From Baffinella frigidus (Eukaryota; Cryptophyceae; Cryptomonadales; Baffinellaceae), in the NCBI GenBank assembly GCA_026770585.1, contig MU647616.1, forward strand, positions 27,053 through 42,369: a stretch of DNA of 15,317 nt. Direction: 5' to 3'. The position numbers and the translations under genes are program-made. Numbering within the stretch: position 1 is the stretch's first letter; the number at the start of each line of letters is the position of its first letter. The notes below the pieces were generated by a model that ran no database searches, was not told where the DNA came from, and saw nothing but the letters and a program-made list of their open reading frames with translations. Below, one piece after another: positions 7,357 to 14,500 of this stretch.

Positions 7357-10054
7357 ACTCTCTCCCTCTCTCTCTCGCAGGACCTGGAGAGGCTGCGGGC
7401 AGAGCAGCCGGAGTTCTTCAAGTACCTCCAGGAGAACGACGAGGAGCTCCTCAACTTCGGCCAGGTCTGCATTCGTGACTTTCATGTTAAGGGTCTCGAC
7501 CAACACCATGGTAGGGGTCTCGACCCCAACACCTCACCCACGCCGGGACGTGAAGAGGTCCAACAAAACGGAAGTCCAAAAAAACGGAAATCCGTCTTCG
7601 TTCAGAACGATTGATGTCGTACCACGGAATCGTTAAAAAGTAGTTTTAAAAGAGACTTGTACCAATACGGATGGTGTCGTGGGCGGCAAGTACCTCCAAT
7701 ACAACTTGTTGTTCTTCTTCTTCTGCACTCGCAGTTTCGGTTTGCACACCATCGCTCCCCATGCATCACACCACGACCCATGCCTAGCTTTCGACTTCCC
7801 ACCCTGCACGTTTGCTCACGCTGGGTGTACGAGGCTGGCTCCTTGTGCCAGTTGTTCGTATGATGCGAGAGCTAGAGAGAAGCGGGAGCCTTCCTGTTTG
7901 AATCGCGCGGGGTTTCGCCCACAAGTGCGCCCGGGGCGAGAGGAGGGGCGCCGCGCACACGCTTATTGGCAGAGGGAGGGAGAAGGAGAGAATCCGAAAC
8001 ACAGACACAGACTCAGACAGAGACCGCGAGAGAGAGACTTTGTGTTTGGTCGTGGGCGTTAGGATCACTCACGCACAGCCAGCCCCGCTGGCCCCTGCGC
8101 GGCGCATGCAGGACGGGATACAATGGTGCTATCTTACGCCTTTTTGTGTGGATAGATTCTGGTATGTTCCGAGATGAGATTCAGTTGACGCCGCTGGAGA
8201 GGCTGCACGCGCGCGTCAGGGTTCAGGGTTCAGAGCTAAACCCTGAACCCTGATCCCTGAGCAGGACGGGAGCGATGAGGAGGCGGGCGGCGGGGAGGGA
8301 GGGAGCAGTACACAGAGACAGAGACAGAGACAGAGACAGACAGAGAGAGTCTTTTTGTTGCACAGCCAGCCCCGCTGACGTCTGCGCGGCGCATGCAGGA
8401 CGGGAGCGACGAGGAGGCGGGCGGCGGGGAGGGCGCGGACGCCGACAGCGAGGAGGGCGGGGAGGAGGGGGAGGAGGAGGGGGAGGAGGGGGAGGATGTC
8501 CCGGTGCTCACGCTTAAGCTGCTCACGCAATGGACGGCTGGGCTGTCGAAGGGGGGCGCATTCGCGGTGAGGATTGAGGGTGTAGAGTCAAAACTAAACA
8601 GCACTATGTCCCTAAGGATCGCCTACTGAAGGGGCTCAAGCCGCTGTCGTAATGGACGGCTGGGCTGTCGAAGGGGGGGGCGTTTGCGGTGAGGATTTGG
8701 GGTGTAGGGTTTAGGGGGAAACCTGAACAGCACTGTGTCCCTACGGATTGCCTACCGTAGGGCATCACTATGTTCCTACGGGTTGCCTACCGAAGGGGCT
8801 CAAGCTGATGTCGCAGCGGGCGGCTGGGCTGTCGAGGGGGGGGGCGTTCAAGGCATGCTGTCTTGTTCTGTAGTGCCACGGCCTAGTTTTGTACTGAGGG
8901 TGGTCACGCTCCTCCCTGATTTTCGGGGAGGCTGGCGCTGCTATCGCAGTCGACGGCTGGCTCTGGAAGGGCGGGGCGTTTGTGGTATGCTGTCTTGTTG
9001 TTGTTGTTCTCCTTCTTTTTCTGCTCCTGTTGTTTGCCTCTCACTACACAGCAGGCTACGAAGGGATTCTTCGAAGGGCAGGGCGTTCGCGGTATGCTGT
9101 CTTGTTCATGTTCTTCTTCTTCTTCTTCTTCTTATTATTATTATTTTTATCCTGGTATTAGCCTCTTAGAGGCCGGTCAAGGGGAGGCTGGCGCTGCGAT
9201 TGCAGTGGACTGTGTGCCTTTTACCACACGCTGTTGAGACCGCGGTCAGGTGTTAGGGGTCGAGACCTGGCCGAAGATGAGGAGCTCCCAGTCGTTCCCC
9301 TACGGATGATGTTACGTGGAAGGGATTCTTCGAAGGGCGGGGCGTTCGCGTTATGCTGTCGTGTTGTTCTTCTTCTTCTTCTTCTTCTGCTCCTGTTGTG
9401 TGCCTTTTACCACACAGCGGGCTACGAAGGGATTCGTGTTGGACCTACCACATAGCGGGCTGCGAAGGGATTCTTCGAAGGGCGGGGCGTGCGCGGTATG
9501 CTGTCTTGTTGTTGTTGTTGTTGTTCTTCTTCTTCTTATTATCATTATTATCATTTTTCTCCTGGTATTAGCCTCTTACCACACAGCGGGCTACGAAGGG
9601 GTTCTGGTTGGAACAAAAATCACTGAGGATATCTGTAGGAACAACCCTATGTCCCTACGGATTGCCTACCGTAGGGTCCTAAGGGGTATCCGCTTATGGG
9701 TTATTCACGAAATCCGTGCATAGTACGCTGTGCGGCTGGAGGTCATGTGACCTCAATCTAAATCAGCTTTGACACGCAGCAGAGCTGAAGAGCGGATGTC
9801 TTATGTGTGTACACCTGGTCTTCCTTCTTAATTTCTCGCATGCCAGATATATATATATATTAACGCACTCGAAAGTCTACCACGTGCTTAAGTTGTCTCG
9901 CCCTGAGTGGACGAAAACCCCCACACCCTAAACCCTGAACCCTAAACCCTAAACCCTGAACCCCAAACCTCCACCACGCGCAGACGCTGCGCGACCTGGT
10001 GCGGGCGTTCGAGTCAGCCTGCCACCTTGACGACGTCGACGACCTGCGCGGTAC

Positions 10055-10103
<49 letters not shown>

Positions 10104-11499
10104 CGAGAGAGGGGGAGGGAGAGCGAGAGGGGGAGGGAGAGCGAGGGAGAGAGAGAGACTTTTTCTCGGCCACCTCGACGACGTTGACGACCTCCGCGGT
10201 ACCCCTCCTATACAGAAACTGTACAATGGGGCATACACGTATATGGTCTCTCCCGTATTGGTCTCTACCATATGTAAACACACAGATATATGCGCATACA
10301 CGTACGTATGCTGCAACTCATATACGTATTTTAACTGAGTTGACACCGGAATCCACTTGAGAAGATAAGGGACTTGGTGCAGGCGTTCGAGTCAGCCTGC
10401 CACCTCGACGACGTCGACGACCTCCGCGGTACCGGAGATGGAGAGAGACAGAGCGAGAGAGGGCGCGAGAGAGAAGGAGCGAGAGTGAGGGAGGGAGAGA
10501 GAGAGAGGGAGAGAGGGAGGGAGGGAGGGAGGGAGGGAGAGGGACCTCGACGACGTCGACGACCTCCGCGGTACCCCCTAACCCCTGACTAATTGTGGTG
10601 TAGTGCTGACTACTCGTATTATAGTGCTGACTACTAGTGGTATAGTGCTGACTAAAAGTTTTGTAGTGATGACTAATAGTGTTATAGTGCTGACTTATAG
10701 CATGATAGTGCGAGTCGGCCTGCCACCTCGACGACGTTGACGACCCCCACGGTACCCCCCAAGTCACCAGAGGGAGGGAGTGGGAGAGAGACAGAGCCAA
10801 AAAGAGAGGGAGAGAGCGAGGGGGAGAGAGATAGACTTTCTTTCTCGGCCGCCTTGACGACCCCAACCCGAATCGTTCCCCTAACCCCCAATCCCTAACC
10901 CCTAAACCCCAACCCCCAATTCAGGGAAACAGAAAGTGGCGAAACAGGACCCCGAACACTGAACCCCCCAACCCCACTCGGTCCCCTAACCCCTAACCCT
11001 AATTCCTCAACTTTAATTCATATAACAGGCAAGTCGAAAGTGGCGAAGGAGGACACGAGCGCGCGCTTCAAGATCCCCTAACCCCCAAACATCAATCGTC
11101 CCCCAACCCCCCAATCCTAATTCCCAAACCCCTAATTCCTCAACAAAAACTTGACAAAACAGGCAAGCCGAAAGTGGCCAAGGAGAAGACGGATCGTTTT
11201 CGAGTGCGCGTACGAAATTTACTACACAAATGCTTTACTATTACTAGTAAGATCCATGTGTGTAGTAAATTTCGTTGGCAGGAAAGGCTTTTTCAAACAC
11301 ATGTTTTCTGAGATTAAACCCCCCAAAACAGGCAAGCCGAAAGTGGCCAAGGAGGACACGAACCCGCGCTTCAAGTTCCGCATCGTCTCTGGCCTCGTCT
11401 TCGAGCGCCTCATGCGGTACGGACAGAGAGAGAGAGAGAGAGAGGGAGAGGGAGAGAGAGAGGGGGACAGAGAGACAGAGAGACTGAGACTGAGACTGT

Positions 11500-11533
<34 letters not shown>

Positions 11534-14500
11534 GTGAGAGAGAGAGAATCCGCGATACAAGTTCCGCATCGTCTCTGGCCTCGTCTTCAAGCATTTCATG
11601 CGGTGCAAACCCCCGATTCCCGAAACACGAAACCCGAAAATGAACGCGAGACCCCCATCCCCGAACTCCGAGCTAAGTTATAGGTAGGGCGAGAATCCCG
11701 TGTGTTCGTCCATTATCATCGCCATCCGCCGAGCTCCCCCTCATCTCCGCCAGCCCTCCAAGGTGGATCAAATCAAGGCAGGATCTTAACCATTTCCGTG
11801 GGCGGCACATTTGATTTCGAACGTCCGGCCGAAGGAAATGGCGCACGCCACATCCTCCATTTGAACCACCTCGAGGCACTCCGGAGCGATCCTGGAGATG
11901 CAGAACTGTTCCCTAATTTCAAATTCTCCCATGCGTCACAACTAATTCTCCTATGCGCGCTACATAATCCTCCCATGAGTCGTGACTAATTCTCCTATGC
12001 GTGCTATCTAATTCTCCTATAAGTCGTCACCAATTCTCCTGTGCGTGCTGTCTAATCCTCCTAGAAGTCGTAACTAATTCTTCTATGCGTGCTATATAAT
12101 CCTCCTATAAGTCCTAACTAATTCGCATATGCGTGCTTTCTAATTCTCCTATGAGTCGTAGCTAATTCTCCTATCCCTCGCAGGCTGTGCGTGACGAAGA
12201 TGCACCTGTTCTTCGGCGCGTACCTGGAGATGCAGGACCTCGCCAACGCCGCGCCCCGCAAGATCAACCCTCAGGCAACCCTACACCCCAAATTCCAAAC
12301 CCTAAATCTGCTGGGTCTTCCTCTTTATTACCGTCAAGTGGTTAACTTAATCCACGTCTGCCGCGCCCCGCAAGATCAACCCTCAGACAACCCTAAACCC
12401 CAAATCCCCAACCCCTGAACCTTGCGGGGCGCGGCGAACACCGCGCCCCGCAAGATCAACCCCCAGGCCACCCTCAACCCTGAACCCTGAACCCTAAATC
12501 CCACACCCTGAGCACTGAGCACTGAAGTCTACACCCTCGCGCCCGAGCAACATCCACCCCTAGGTTCCAACCTTCTCTTCTTTCTTGTTTATTGCTCTCA
12601 ATCCTGAACCGGTAGCTAACCTGAAACCCGAAACCCTCGCGCCCCGCAAGATCAAGCCTCGGGTCCTCAACTCTGAATCCTCTACTCCATAAACCCTAAA
12701 TCCTACACCCTAAACCCTAAACTCTAAACCCTAAACCCTAAACTCTAAACCCTAAACCCTGAACCGGTGGAAGCTTGTCGCGAACGTGGCCAAAACGTAC
12801 GTCAAGACAGTCCTCGTAATCAGTCTAGTGTTATTAAACCTACTATAAGCTGTTATCAGACCTACTATACCCCGTGTTATTAAAACTACTGTAATCCGTG
12901 TTATTAAACCTACTACAACCCGTGTTATTAAACCTACTATAACCCGAAACGCGCAGGGTTCGGTGCGGTGGAAACGCGTCGCGAACGTGGCGAAAGCGTC
13001 TCCGGTCTAGCATCAATAAAACTACTATAATCTACTATTAGCATCGTAATAAAGCTATACCATTAGCTTCGCCATCCCTGGGGTCCATGCGATCAAACCC
13101 TGAATCCTCAACCCAAAACGTGCAGGGATCCGTGCGGTGGAAGCGCGTCGCGAACGTGGCGAAAGCGTCTCCGGTCTAGTGTGAATACAGCTAGTCTGCT
13201 ATAGGTATAAGAGGCCCTAAGAAATTAAATAGCAATCCATTCAAAATTGTTTCTAAATCAATATAAACCCTAAACCCTAAACCCTGAACCAGGGATCGGT
13301 GCGGTGGAAGCGTGTCGCGAACGTGGCGAAGGCGTATGTCAAGACAGTCGTCTCCTTCATTGAGACCCTCACCGACCCCGCCATGGTGACCAACCCTAAC
13401 CCCCTATTGATTTTGGAGCTTGACCCTCCACCCTACATCCTATACCTTACTACACCCTGAACCCTACATCCTGTACCGTACACCCTAACCCCGGAAACCC
13501 ACAACCGAAGTCCGAAGTCCGAAGTCCCAACACCCGGAAGATCTAGGCACTCGTCTCCGTCATTGAGACCCTCACCGACCCCACCATGGTGACCAACCCT
13601 GACCATTCCCGCTTGATGCAAACCCTCGACCCTAATTCCTGAGCCCTCAACCCTCACTAAACCCGAACCCCGAACCCCGAACCCCGAAACCCGAAACCAT
13701 CAACCACACCACTCAATAACCAATAACCAATAATCAATAATCAATAATCAATCCAAGACAGTGGTTTCGAACCCCTCAGTTCTCAAGGTTCAAGGTCGAA
13801 CCCTCAACCCAAACCCCCAACCCCAGGGGCACTTGCTCCTCCGCTACACAGAGCGGACGATGCCCTGTATCCTGAACCCTGAACCCCGAACCCTAGCCAT
13901 AACATCCTGAACCCTAAACCCCAAACCCTAGCCCTAACATCCTCAACCCTCAACCCCAAACCCTAGCCATAACATTCTCGACCCTAAACCCCAAACCCTA
14001 GCCATTACATCCTGCACCCTCAACCTCAAACCCCAGCCATAACATCCTCAACCCTAAACCCCAAACCCTAGCCCTATATTCTCAAGTTGATAAATTCGCA
14101 AGTTGATGTATTCTCCAGGTGGGATTCTAACGCCAAACCCAAACTCCTAGGTGCACTTGCTGCTCCGCCACGCGGAGAGGATGATGCCCTACATCCGCCC
14201 CTTCCCCAAAATCGCCCGCAAGCTCCTCAAGGTCCCCCCCGAAGTGCCTCAAACCTCGCTTTTAGCTTTTTGGCTCCCAGGCGGGCGGTTGCGCCATCTG
14301 GGTTGATTTCGAACCGCGACACCCGGGAAATGGCGCAAGCCCCATGCTCGAGTTGGTCCATTTCGGCCGGGGAGCGAATGATGCCCTACATCTGCCCCTT
14401 CCACAAAATCGCCCGCAAGCTCCTCAAGGTCCCCATAAACCCTTTTCATTCTGTACTGAATCTCGGCCCTTGTATTTTTTTCACCATTCTGAAACAGGAT

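Noticed and set aside
7297-7360. CRISPR-like or protein-coding Cys/Val repeat
   Set aside because: Plain (CA)n and (CT)n microsatellite forming the pyrimidine tract of exon 6.
8187-8207. Possible exon 6 5' decoy downstream of exon 6 (CTGGAGAGGCTGC)
   Set aside because: Only 13 nt match, no acceptor; too short to count as an exception to the polarity rule, but worth noting.
10054-10165. Arg/Glu or Ser/Leu repeat proteins
   Set aside because: (GA)n microsatellites give such frames on either strand; they lie between NOC2 exons and have no start context or domain.
13010-13075. Separate AT-rich element in intron 10
   Set aside because: Appears to be decayed units of the 24-nt minisatellite at 12828-12945.
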